DNA from: Lumbricus terrestris
Taxonomy: Eukaryota > Annelida > Clitellata > Crassiclitellata > Lumbricidae
NCBI GenBank assembly: GCA_949752735.1
Contig: OX457037.1
Coordinates: forward strand, 70,091,829-70,155,828
Direction of reading: 5' to 3'
Length of the DNA: 64,000 bases
The notes beneath the pieces were generated by a model. That model was given only the letters and a program-made list of their open reading frames with translations. It was not told the DNA's origin and did not search any database. Shown piece after piece: positions 22,794 to 36,100 of this stretch; position 1 is the first letter of the stretch, and the number at the start of each line of letters is the position of its first letter. The translations under genes and the position numbers were made by a program.

Positions 22794-25700
22794 TCGCGGC
22801 ATCATACATCGCTCACACAGCAAATGTGGCGGGATCCGCTGCGGAACAAGCCGCCGTACGATAAAATCGAGAAGTACTTGGGGCTGCCACCTTCACACCT
22901 CTTTGTCCCCATTGCCCTTGAAACACTGGTCCCCATCTGCTCTGACGGGCTCAGTTTCATCCGCGAGGTTGGCCAACGGCTCTCGGTTGTTTCTGGAGAG
23001 CCGCGGGAGGTGACCTTTCTGTTTCAGCGCCTTTCTATCTGTATTCAGCGCTACAACGCCATTGCATTTCGTGGCACTTTCACTACTGTAATGTAATGTA
23101 ATGTAATGTAATTCAGACAATTTGTATAGCATCGTCAGTAGCAAGCTACTTCTAGGATGCTTTACACGCATAATGTCAGCTGTCAGAGTAAATGTCATGA
23201 GCTCGAGAGCAAGTGTAGCTTCAATTGTTTTTTAAAAGTTGATACAGTTTTGATATCCTGGATGGTTGATGGAAGACTGTTCCAGGCGCGTGGGCCTGCG
23301 ACGCGAAAGGCGCGATCGCCCATTTTTGTTTTCGTCGCAGGAATGAACACGTCGGCGGTCTTGGACGATCGCAGCCGGGACCTCCTTGGATCGTCTGCTA
23401 GCGGTTTGATGTTGTCCGCGAGGTAGACTACTACTGTTGCGGAGGACGAGGCCTGATCTTCTAAACTCTTAAAAACAGCTCCAAGCATAATTTTTTGAAA
23501 TCCCGAGGGATCCTAGGTACCTCGGGTAAAAAAAAAAAATAATAATAACGACAATTTCTATGGCGTCGTAACACAGCACATGCCGTTACAGAGGCGCCTC
23601 TACAAACACAAACGCAATCAGTCAAAAAGAAATGCCTTCGGTCAAGGAGTAGCCTATTATGCTTAGAGACAAAAAGAGCCCAACCCGCAGAGGTGGAGAA
23701 TGGTCATTCGTCGCAGAGAAGCATAACCTATTATTATTGTGAGAGGGTGGGACGGAAAGGGACGGAACGAAAGTGGTAGAAAGGGATTGGAAGGAATGAG
23801 ATATAAAGGACGGAATGGGTGGGTGCAGGGACAGTAGTGGTGGGGAAAGGAGTGTGCGAAAACGGGAAGTGGACGAGAGCAGGGGGGTGATGGGTGAGGG
23901 CTGGGTGGGGCGAATGACTATAATTCCAGAACAACGTCAGGTGCCCCAGAGGGGTGGGTGCTGGGTGGGCGGGGAAGGGTGAAGCACTGAAGCTGGTGAG
24001 AGTTGGGTTGGGCTTGGGCGTAAGGGTTGTCCAGAAAAATAGATTTCTTTAGAAAGCACCCACACTCAAGTTTTTCCCGTTATTTCATTCATTTGTAGCC
24101 TACATAAAAATGTCATCCTAGGGTCCCTCATGGCCCATGAACTGAGCGACCGATTTTGGTCGAAATCGAACTGTATTTTTGAATACGAACAGCTTATAAC
24201 TAAGCAGATAGGACTTACAGATACACTATTAGACATCAGGTTAACATAAATCAGTAGGCTACTTTTGATTAATCAGCATTGCGGCAAGTTAAAATGGACC
24301 ATGTGAGCAAAATAAGGGCCGTCCATAAGTGACGTCACGAAATTTAAGATGACTTTTGACCCCACTCATCCTTAATTGTCACGGGTTGTCACAACATGCA
24401 TACGATATCTAGTAAGGAACGGCGCACTGCCGTTAGCGCGCAGGACGTTTGCGCGCCCACCTTTGCGCGCCGTCATTTGCGCGCGGTCAGTTGAGCGCAG
24501 CAAGAAATGCCCGTGATTTGCGCGCTGGACGTATGCGCGCGCAGTGTGGATTGACTTGTACTATTATGTCTGCCGTCTTCGTATGGTCAAACAGCGAAAT
24601 CCTGTATGATGGACAAGCATATATTATTCGCACTTTGATGTGTACTCCTGTTTCTCTTCGTGTATAAACCTATATCAACCTATTGTTTACCAAACTATTG
24701 TTCTTGTTTTGATTTCACATATTATACCTTTCCTCTTCGCATGATCAAAAAGCGAACTCCTGTGTTATGTGTACGATATAGGCGCTTACGTAGAAAACAT
24801 TGATACCTAGCTTAACTTACTGCTAAATTAAAGTAGTCATGTCGTAGAAAACCATTGATACCTAGCTTAAGTTGTTATTTCGTAAAAAAAACACAGATTT
24901 TGTTGACATGATTAAAGTTCTTATTTAATAGAAGAACAATACAGATTTCTTGATATTATTAAAGTTGTTATTTCGTAGAAAAACAACGTCCAACGCGCTA
25001 ATGACGTTGCGCGCAAATGACGGCGCGCAAATGACTTCGCGCAAACAGCTTGCGCGCAAATGGCTGGACCCCGTAAGGAAGTTCACAAATCGTCACATAT
25101 GTTTGACCCCCGTCTTGCCGTTGTCCTTGACCTTGTAGCTCTCGCATCGCTTTCGCTGATCCCTGCCGCGATCCACATGCATGTTGACGTGTTCAACATG
25201 CCTGTATGTACTGTAGGCCTACTCAACCTCTTATTTTGCCAGTACAGCCCTGGTTACTCCATGCAGCATGTTTGTTAGTGTAATGGTTATCATGTTGGAC
25301 TGTCTTTCTCGAGGTTGAGAGGTTCAAGTATCACCAGGGCAGAAGTATGGGTCACTATTTCCAATCCACCCTCTCCACGTAGCCAACTCAGTTATGATGG
25401 ATACACTCGGTACACTGATCGTACACTGTTGATGGGAAGATAAGACGGTGTGGAGGAGGACTGGGTATCTGCCCTCAGATAATTATGTCGAGGCTAATTA
25501 AATGATGTCAATCACAGCCCATACCCTTGACTGCCCCATTAGTCGGACGTCTCTTCTCTTACCAGAACAGGACAAACATCTGACATTGCCCCGAAAACAA
25601 TAAACTTGACCAATCTGGGAGTGAAACAAACAGCTGAATTTTTAAACTGAACCATTGTGTTCAAGCATTGTTGCGTAAACTGGGGATATCTTGGACTGGT

Positions 25701-28700
25701 ATTCTGTGTGTCAGACTGTATGGCTTCTCTTGTCCGAAGCGGCTGCGTATCTACCGAAGTTCAACACCGATTTCTTCCTTGATTACTGGGACACGCGTGC
25801 GAAACAGCAACACTGTATGTGAGATTATGGAACGCATGAATAACCCACCAACTGTGATGGTGAGGAACAACGAGCCAAAACAAATGCTTGCCGAGAACAA
25901 GGGAATTGTTACGGACGGTGTACAAAGGCAGAACGTGCACAAACTGAGGCCGGTTAAGATTCCGCATTGACCCGCTTCCGGGGCCAAATGTCAAACGCCG
26001 GAAAAGAATACGGAGCATGATCTGTTCAGCTCCGGTTCGCCGCAAGAGCGGAGGCATCAAGGGAAACGCATATCTGACAAGAAGACATTAGGCAAGACAA
26101 TACGTAAGTTTGGGTGCTGTTGCAGAGTCGACATGTGTATGCATAAATTATTATAATTATTATTAATGTCAAGGCATTCGCAACAGTTGCATTACAAACA
26201 TTATGTGAAAAATAAAGATGTGAACCATATAATGCGACGCCTGCGGCAGGTGCGTTTTGGAGGTTCATTGGAGCCGTCCATAAGTGACTTCACGGACCTA
26301 GGGGAGGGTCACACATATGTCACGATTTATGAAGTTCCTTACTAGATATCGTATGCATGTTGTGACAACCCGTGACAATTAAGGATGAGTGGAGTCAAAA
26401 GTCATCCTTAATTTCGTGACGTCACTTATGGACGGCCCCTTATGTTGCTCACATGGTCCATTTTAACTTGTCGCAATGCTGATTATTCAAAAGTACTGAT
26501 ATTATGTTAACTTGATGTCTAATAGTGTATCTGTAAGTCCTATCTGCTTAGTTATAAGCTGTTCGTATTGAAAATACAATGCGATTTCGACCAAAATCGG
26601 TCGCTCAGTTCAGGAGGCCAGGAGTTCAGGAGGACCATAGGGTGACATTTTAAAAATCTAGAAAAATTATCTGTAGGCCACAAATAAATAAAATATTGGA
26701 AAAAACTTGAGTGTGGGTGCTTTCTAAAGAAATTTATTTTTCTGGACAACCATACTGGGTCGTGGTGGGTTGGGGACGGGTTTAGCGAGGAAAAGGATGG
26801 GGCGGTTGATAGCATGGAGCGGGGCGGGTGTGGGCTAAAAGATTGGACATTTACCGGGTAACGCCGGGTACCCATGGCGGTGGCGAGCTCGCCCCGTAAC
26901 GGCGGGTTGGTGCTGGGATGGGAACAACAAACCCAAATTTCTCTGACAACGCCGGGTAACTCAACTAATCTATATAAATAAAAATGTAAAAAGTTTGTGT
27001 CTAATCAATGATCTCGGAAACTTCTTCACCAATTCTTTTGAAAAGTTTCGCAAAACTTTCCATTCGAATACGAGCGGGTTTGTATTATGCTTTTTGTGAA
27101 AAAGCGCAATCTTTTCGACCAAAAAAACAACTTTGCATTCGATTCGTCAATTTTCACCCGACGTTGCTTTCGAATGCGGCCGTGTTTTTATGGCGCATAT
27201 CTGCGCGTCCTTTTCTAGCGCATATATATCTAGGTGTTGGTTTGTACAAAATCAAAAATTTCGGTAAGTTCCTCACTGATTGCGTTCAAATTTTCACACA
27301 ACGTTCCATTCGAATTCGAACGCAAGGGTTTTTATATGCTTTTTTGGAAAAAGATGGGAAGAAACGGGAGGTAGGGGAAGGGTAGGGCAGGAGAGGAAGG
27401 CAAGGGGATGGGGAGGGGAGGAGACGGGGAGGGAGAGGATGGGTAGGAGGAGGTGGAGGGGAAGGGGGAGGAGGGGAGGAAGGGGAAAGGATAGGGGAGG
27501 AGAGGGAGATGGAGGGAGGCAGGGGAATGGTAGGGGAGGAGTAGAAGGCAAGGGGATGAAGGTAGGGAGGGGCATAGAGAGGGAGGGAGGAGGCAGGGGA
27601 AGGGAGGTTGGGGAAGGGAGGTAGGGAGAGAGTGTGGGAGAGTCTTTTCAGCCACAGCAACGCGTGGCCGGGTACAGCTAGTAGAATATAAAATTAATGT
27701 TAAGACGCCATTTATAATTGAACTTGTGAGCGTTGCGGGTGTGTTTCAAGATGTATAGGTTACATGTACTTTTACGCGTATTTGCGAATGGTTACCTTGG
27801 ATCCTGCAATGAGGGCAATTCCGACACTGAGCTTTCTTCTCTCGCCACCCGAGAGAGTTTTTGCTGGAGCGTTGAGCTTATCCTCCACGTGCAAGACTTT
27901 GATCATTTCGTCCATCTCCAATGTGGCTCTTTTTCTTGGACTACCCTTTAGCTAAAAATCAACAATATGATCCGGCTTATAACTTCTACTACATGCACTG
28001 CTATCTCTACCATTATCACACTGTAGTTAAACTGTCTCCAGACGTAAATGCGATAAATACTGCACTGCACTAAATAAATGCACTTGATCTACTTATCATG
28101 TGTTGAGATGGCAGTGGCACATTATCATAATTATTCGTTTTGATACTTGTGATTGTGCGGGTGGAAGAAAATAAAAAAATCCAATAGAAAGTTGCGGAAT
28201 GCAGCCACACACTGAAAAACCAAAACATTCATTCCTACAGAAATTTGTAGCATCTGCCTTTGTATTAAACCATAAGAACCAAATATCCGGTAGTTTACTC
28301 AAACAATGCACTGCTTCAAGATAAAGCAGAGTCCAAATTTGAAAAGTTTGACGAACGAGACACATTTAAAACAAACACACTTTCAGAAAACACTACAAAC
28401 AAAATTATAATCGAACAACGACATAGCCATAAAATGGCCAAAAACGTTAAAACATTAACAATGAACACATAATTTAAAGAACTACTAAATAATAAAAGTA
28501 AACATGCTACTATAACAACTGCAACTGCAACGGCCAGTGCAGATGCAGCTGGCACTGCCATCGTTACAACTACAAATACTACAAAAGCTGTATCAACAAC
28601 AACTTCTAGGTCTACTACTAAAAAATGAAAGTCAGTTAAATTTGTTCTCCAACCCGCCATCTGGTGACGACAGGTGCTACAGTTTAAAAAGTGGAAGACA

Positions 28701-30007
28701 ATACTAATATTTAGAACTGGCGCAAAGCTGATGAAGTTTTTACAGTTTACTACTGCTTTCCGTCAAATTTATCATGGCATCGGCACATGATAATGACAAA
28801 TGTGAAATAAGTGAATGGGTAAAGTCACTGTTTGTGCATCTCAAATTTGAAAGTGTCATGCATTTTTGCATTTGAGCTGTTCTGCTTACATAATATTATA
28901 CATAGAAAATGGAAACAATCGAGGAATTTTAAAGTGGCATGAAGTTTTCACTCAAGTGAACCAATACCTATGGTCATACAACTACTTACATTAGATGAAT
29001 TCTGAAAAATTTAAGAATTTTAAAATGGGCAAAAAGTATTTGCCTATATGTACCAAAATATACACTTATACAACTACTTACATAATGTTGCATACAACAT
29101 AGGAAATGTGTGGTGACCCGTTTTCTTTTGCACACGAAGCCGCCGGAAATACTTTTTGCACACGGCACTCTTTTGCACACGCCACCTTTTGCACTCGCCA
29201 CTTTTGCACACGGCTGCCACATCTGGTCGTTTTATTACAAACTCATAACCGGCGACGGTTGATGGATGTTGACAGGTCCAAATTTAATTATGCCACATCT
29301 GCTCGTTTAATTATAAAGTTCATAGTCGCTGCCGCCGCCGCCTGCCGCTGGTCGCCGCACACTTTTGATCGGTAATTAACAATAATTAGAGATACGCACA
29401 CAGACAAAGAGACGCACAAATACACAGACAGATACGGAGACATACAAACATCCAGACAAAAATTGATTGGTAGGTCCGCGCGCACCTATGACTTGATTGA
29501 CAGGTCACGTGGCAATTTGGAGTCTTGCCATTGGCCAGGCACGTGGCTGTTTCAGTATACTAAAACAGTGACGTCACTGGAGGGAGGAGGTGAGTTGGTA
29601 TCACCACTCTGTTAACTACTCCATACGTTAACGTTTGGAGCTCTCAACCTAATTCTCTTTCCAACAATGAGCACACGCCACCATTCGGAAGTCTTACAAT
29701 TTCAGCGGTAGTGCCAACTAAGAAATTTGCAGCAGTTGCTTGACTTGGTAGCCTGCATCACTGGCTATGACAAATTTTATGCCAGTAAGTAAGGAGCATC
29801 GTAGTTCATTTTTTATATGTACGAAAATGAAATCGTCGGAATATGCGCAATTAGCTAAACTTCAACTGTTTTGCACAAGTCATAAATACGTCTAGAATCT
29901 CAAAATATTCTAGAAAAAGAGTCCACAATGGTGGGTTGGAGAATAAAAAGAACAACTTCAAATTTTTCTATAATCGATATAACCACACTACCTATACTAC
30001 TACTACA

Positions 30008-30071
<64 letters not shown>

Positions 30072-30096
30072 GCTGCTGCTGCTGTTGCTGCTGCTG

Positions 30097-30160
<64 letters not shown>

Positions 30161-33100
30161 AACTACTACAACTACTACTTCTGCTACTGCTACCACCACC
30201 AGAGGCTTCTATCCCGCTAAGCAGCCGGGCTAAATCACTCTCCTCCTCCTCCTCCCCTACTTGGGTCGGCCTTCCACTCCTGGCAGTGCGTAATCTACGG
30301 TAGTCTCCTCCTCTGAACAATACATTTCAGGTGGGGTTCAGGGCCGAGCGTCAGGCAGACGATAATAACGATCACGGATGCGCGTAGCGCCCAGCATGGT
30401 TGGGGATTGGGGGTACCTCGATAAATTTTTTAATTTCCACATTGCAATGGCAGCGTTTTATGCTGTAATCTTAACAAAGTTGCTCTACTATAATTTCTAC
30501 TAGTTTGCTCATAAGAGTGGTCTGAGATTTTAATAAATTTACTTACAATAATAACAATTTATTTTTGGGTTTTTACATTGTAATAGTAGCATTTCAAGAT
30601 GTCATCTTTAAAAAATTAATCTATTATTCCAGTGTTAATGAAAAGAGTGTCTTAATATTTCAATTAATGTACATTATAATTACAATTATAATTTCTTTAT
30701 TCATCAGGTTCAGCAACTCAATTCTGTTGCTGCTGGACTATTGTAATGAATAATTGCAGACGAGAATAAAATTATACTACCTACTTTGTTGTACGGGAAT
30801 CAACTTATCTGTATTGCGCAAGGCGGTCCTGAATTGCTGACCAAGACACAATCATCAAACATTGTTACAAAATTAATGGCACACAGGCCAGGCAAGAACT
30901 ACCAAACTACCAAAATTGGGTCGCCATGCATGCCATGCGTCGATGCCATTAAAGCTTCTCTGTATCTAAATCTATGAATACAGTAATATGCAACAAGCCT
31001 ACAATACAAAGTAGCAATTAATTAAGTTGCTTTACTAAGTGTTCAAAGAACAACACATTTTGAAATTTGACGGTCTGAAATTTGAAAGATAGCACTGGAC
31101 TGGAGCTATTTAGTTGTGCAAAAATAGTATATGCACAAATATTAAAAGTAAATTTTGCTCATTATAATCATGATAGTATCATTTATTAAACAGTAAATTA
31201 TAACAGTTCATGCAATGCGATAATGTGAATTACAAGTAAAAGCTATTATATTTTTGTCAAAATTTCTGGGAGAAGTAGTTTGTGGCGCGGACCTTCATGC
31301 TAAAGATGCTGCCTTCTTGGTCCGACCTTCCCCCTTCCAACGTGACTTTTGTCTCATTTCTGACCCCCCCCGTGCTTCACTGGGCTCAAGTTGCGCCCGC
31401 CATGTATTGGGATGGCCACCACTACTGCTACGACTTCCATACAACTACAACCAGCAATATCAATATCGTTACGAACGCTGAGACACTGATACGTTGTTAC
31501 TAACAATTGCAAAGAAGAGAAGGTGTTCTTTGACGGTTAGAGTATCAAAGAGAATGTCGTGCTGTGGACAGAGACCAAGATTTTCTCTAATCGTATCCAT
31601 TTCTCGTGTTATATCCAGACCACCAATGTAAGCCGTGCCTTTCGAAGGTGGCAGAAACCCTGCAAAGTCAATAGTATAGGCCTAATCATAATCAGGAGAT
31701 ATCCACAGCGCCCACAAAGTAGTGTTGTTTTAATAGTGTCTCAATTTTAGTTTAAGTTTTTATTGTTAGTCTTAATATTTAATTTTAATTTTACTTTTAA
31801 TTGTTGCTGAATACTAGTTTGGTTTTTCATTTGAGTTTTTATGGACCAATTTTAGTTTAAGCTTTAGTTTAGTGAATGCAATTTTAGTTTTAGTTAGAGT
31901 AAGCTGGGGATTCAATTGTTAGAAATTAATGCCATTTAATTTTTTGAAGAACTTAAATTAATACAAAGAAAAACAAGGATGTGTTGAATAAAACAAATAA
32001 TGATTATGTGAAATGTCATTTGCTTTTAATCTGTGCAATTAACATATCAGCATATAGCTAATTATTGTTTGTGAGTTACTATAATTATGATAGATTTATT
32101 TAGGGCCTATAGTTGCTCACAACAGGGCAGTTAGTTAAAATTAGCCTATGTATCAACTCAGATATATTATAATGCTTTCCAGCTCATTCACTAAAAGCCA
32201 TTATTTAAGGTCTTTTGTAAAACTACTACAGATGGAAATAGTGCATGCATTACCTTTATGGCTGACTAAGAGAAATATTGAAGATTATCTTGTCAACACA
32301 CTTGGTAGCAGCCTGTTGTTTTACTTTCTAACACCCTTTTAAGTTCCTAAAAAAATCAGCTAACTCCTGCTTGTACGCTGGTGACAAGTGGACTTTCATG
32401 TTTGTGGTATTTCTCTCTTTAAGAAACTTTTCTCGGGGTTTGGTTGACCCAGCCCGCTCAGGGCCACCAGTCACTTGAAACTCAGCACCAAACATTCCGG
32501 CATAAACCTGAAATATTCCTGTTATAGGCTAGTTAAATTAATCCCCAAAAGGACTTCCTTTACGCATCCAGGCGACCATTGCTATGCGTCACGAGGACTT
32601 GTCGCAGTTAAATACAACAGCTTTGTTAAAATTGAAAAAAAATTATAAGCGGGAGTAGATAAACAAAGCAAGATCATCTCCTTACCAGTCTGGCAGTCTC
32701 GTTCCTCCAGCATGTCTTAAAAGTTTGGCACAACATTTGCATAATACGAATAAAAAGGGCAATTAAGGAAAAATTACGAACAAATTATTTAGTTTTCGTT
32801 TGGCCAGATATTGTTTTAGTTTTCGTTTGATCAATTTTCGTTTAGTTATAGTTTTGATCGCGGCAAATTTCGTTTTAGTTTCAGTTTTCGTTGTCAGCGC
32901 ATCTTCAGTTTTAGTTTCAGTTTTCGTTAACGAAAACGTTTCATTTTCGTTAATTGCCGTTATCGCTTTCGTCAACGAAAACACCACTACCACAAAGCAA
33001 AGTCAATGGAACCATAGGCGCTTAATCAAAACAAAATCTATATGCAGAGTGTCAAGATCCGTAGAGTCAGGCACGAAGAAAGACGGACGGTTAAGGTGGG

Positions 33101-36100
33101 TGATGTTTAGAGTTGAAATGCCGAGGATGGTGAGGAGAAGAGGGAAAAATCAAGATAAGATTTGCAATTATGAATAAAATTTTACGATGCCAATTTAATA
33201 TTATAGTATGCTATCAGCTATGACTGAATTTTTAGTCAGATTTCCAGTGGGATGCGGTGGCTAAAAGACGTGATAGGTATATAGGCTTACATAAGGTATT
33301 ATGACATAATTTGTAATAGTCTTATTCAAAATTCTTTTAACGTTTATATAATTATTGATAAATAAAACCAGGAGATTAAAATGATGGTAGAATTATGTTT
33401 ACGAGTGTCTTGCATGGGCGCCCGCAGACATTTTTGCAGAAGAGGGCAAAACACAGTGGCTACGATTTAATTTTTCAGCAAGAGATGGAAAGTAACTGTT
33501 CAAAGCAGACTATTTTTAAAGAACAATTTTTGTATGTTTTCAAAGAACTTTCTAAATGTAAATTTCTCAATTATATCTTGTGTATCGTTAGTAACATTTG
33601 TAGTACAAAGAAATTTGCTAAAACCCAAAAAGCAGCTGTGTAAAAATAGGAAATCCTTTTTCCAAGGGGGGGCAAGTGCCCCTCTTGCCCCTATTTGTGG
33701 GCGCCCATGGTGTCTTGTTATAATTCTACGAACATGACTAAGCAAAGGGGGAAAAGAACTGGAAGTATAGGCAAGACGAGAATAGATTAGGAAGAGAATA
33801 AGAGACCTGAAAGAAGGATTACAAAGACAAATCAAAACGAAGTTTAGGAAGTAATTTAACTAGTGCAAGAACAAGTAACCAATGAATGTGAAGAAGAAGA
33901 AGAAGAAGAAGAAGAAGACGAAGAAGAAGAAGAAGAAGAAGAAGAAGAAGAAGAAGAAGAACGAAAAAAATCAAAATATAAGAAGAACAGAACATTAAGT
34001 GGAGCAACTAGATGCTGAATATAAAGAACACCTATGAAGATCAGAAAGATTTCATGATATTATTACAAACCATACCTGTCAACATAAACATGGTCGTTGT
34101 TTTTCCTGCTCCATTGTGTCCCACAAGAGCAGTTATATTGGCTTCATAGATGTCGATGTTAACGTCGTTAACTGCTGGGTTCAACTCTGAACCGAAGTTC
34201 TACAGGAAAGCATTGTGTGCTGTAATTAATCTTCTCAGACCTATAGATTCATTCATTCACTCATTTAAAGAATTTATATAGCCCTCTTCAAGAAACCTAC
34301 TCAAAAGCGCTCTCAGTTCATCCACGGTGATCTCAGTTCATCCACGGTGAAACAAAAAGGTTTTAAGGAGCCTGTAGAACACTGACGAGTCAACCCTAGG
34401 CAACAGACGCATCTCCAACGGAAGACTATTCCAGATAGATGGACCTACAAAGTTCTGAGAAAGCACGACGTTGACAGGTTGAGATTTCGACACGAGGGAC
34501 CATAAGCTTTCCACTAGATGCAGAGCGAAGGTTGCCAGACAACAGATATTGGACAGCAGAGTTCAAATAGATAAGTCGGGACGCAGCCAAGGAGACAACA
34601 CCAAGCCAGTGAAGCAATTCTGTATTCGATGCGCTGTGAGATAGAGAGCCAGTGCAGAGTATCACGCATATACGATGATACAGAGGCATATTTAGGGATT
34701 TCGCCCAATTAGCCGGGCTGCAGACCAAAGAACACGATCAAATTGGGATATCAATAAGAGAGGCAAACCAACCAGAATAGAGCAACAATAGTCCAAGCGG
34801 CTGGTGACAAAAGCATGAACAATACAGCCGTGGTTAGGAAAAAGGCAGTAGGCCTATCTGCAAAAGTTCATTCCGAGATAAATTGAAAAAACTAAACTTG
34901 AAAATGCCGAGACAAATTTAAAAAGCTACACTTCTCGTTTTCTCATATAATTATGAAACGTCTTTTTATTTCACAAATTATGGCATTTTTGTTTTTTCTA
35001 TTTTTAAAATTTAAATATGATAAAATGCAGATACGGCCCTTTAACTATGATAGGCTAGGAAACTTGTGATCACAATGCTTAGAAAGAGAAGGCCGTAGGC
35101 CTATCTGCAATAATATGAAAGGAAAATCCTCGGCGGCCACAATTCCGCCAGAGAAGTAATATTTTCCCAAAATTTCCGCGGCGGAAGACATTCGTGCACG
35201 TGTAGGCTAAGACTTGGCGCATGCGCGTTGTAACAATTTAGTACTTCCTGTCAATTGGCGCAGTGAAAGGTCAGGTAGGCTATAGGTTCGGTTTATGCAT
35301 CGTAGAAGTTGGTTATGGTAAGGTTCGGTGCTGTTAGGACCGATTAGTTTCAGGACTAGGGTTAGTGTTGTCACTAGAACATGTTAATATGCTTTCCGCC
35401 GCAGAGGTAATTTCTTTATGCGTTATGCGAGCGCTTCTGAGTAGTTTTTCTTGAAGGAGCGCTATATAAATGTCCGAATGAATGAATGAATGTGTAGCAG
35501 AACATTCCGCCGCAGAAACACCATGCAGGAAGGTTAGGAGTCATAAAGTAGGTTAAGTGCTGTAAGGACCGATTTGTTTCAGGACTAGCCTATAGGGCAA
35601 GTGTCGACGCTGGAACATGCTAAGAAAGCCTTCCGCCGCAGAAGTAAAGGTTAGGCGTCGTTAAAGTACGTTAGGGTATGGTTTGGTAATTTCAGGGTTT
35701 AGGCTTAGTGCCGTCCCTAGAATATGTTAAAATCTTCCGCCGCGGAAGTAATTTCTTAGTACGCTGTGTGGCAGAACAGTTCGCAAGACTTATGGGGCAG
35801 ATTTATGCCGGTGTAAAGGTTTCAGATTACCCCCTCCTAAACATTACCCACATGCAAACTGTAAATTGCATCAATCATCGCATTTATTGCACTAAAAATC
35901 GGAAAAATCATCCCGCTTCTTGTTTTGGTCTGAAGATTTTCATCCGTCATCCCACTTCGTGGTTTGTTATCAATATTTTCATTTGTAACTAAAATACTAA
36001 TCGCCGCTGAAGTTACAATGGAGAAAATGGCTTCGAGGCTATTATTTTTTTCGGATAAAAATATTGATAACAAAACACGAAGTGGGATGACGGATGATAT

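Noticed and set aside
25276..25331. tRNA-Glu-like gene
   Set aside because: Only box-level similarity; the acceptor stem and T stem are not complementary. Kept as a SINE candidate.
27280..27660. Gly/Arg-rich and Pro/Ser-rich open frames
   Set aside because: Translation of the purine-rich minisatellite inside the Helitron; both strands are open because of composition.
28316..28660. 114-codon hydrophobic minus-strand frame (Val/Ala/Phe-rich)
   Set aside because: Composition follows an ACA/CTA-rich repeat on the plus strand; no conserved motif and not required by ABCA phase.
29900..30320. Long poly-Thr, poly-Tyr, poly-Val and poly-Ser frames
   Set aside because: All are translations of the (CTA)n microsatellite in different frames.
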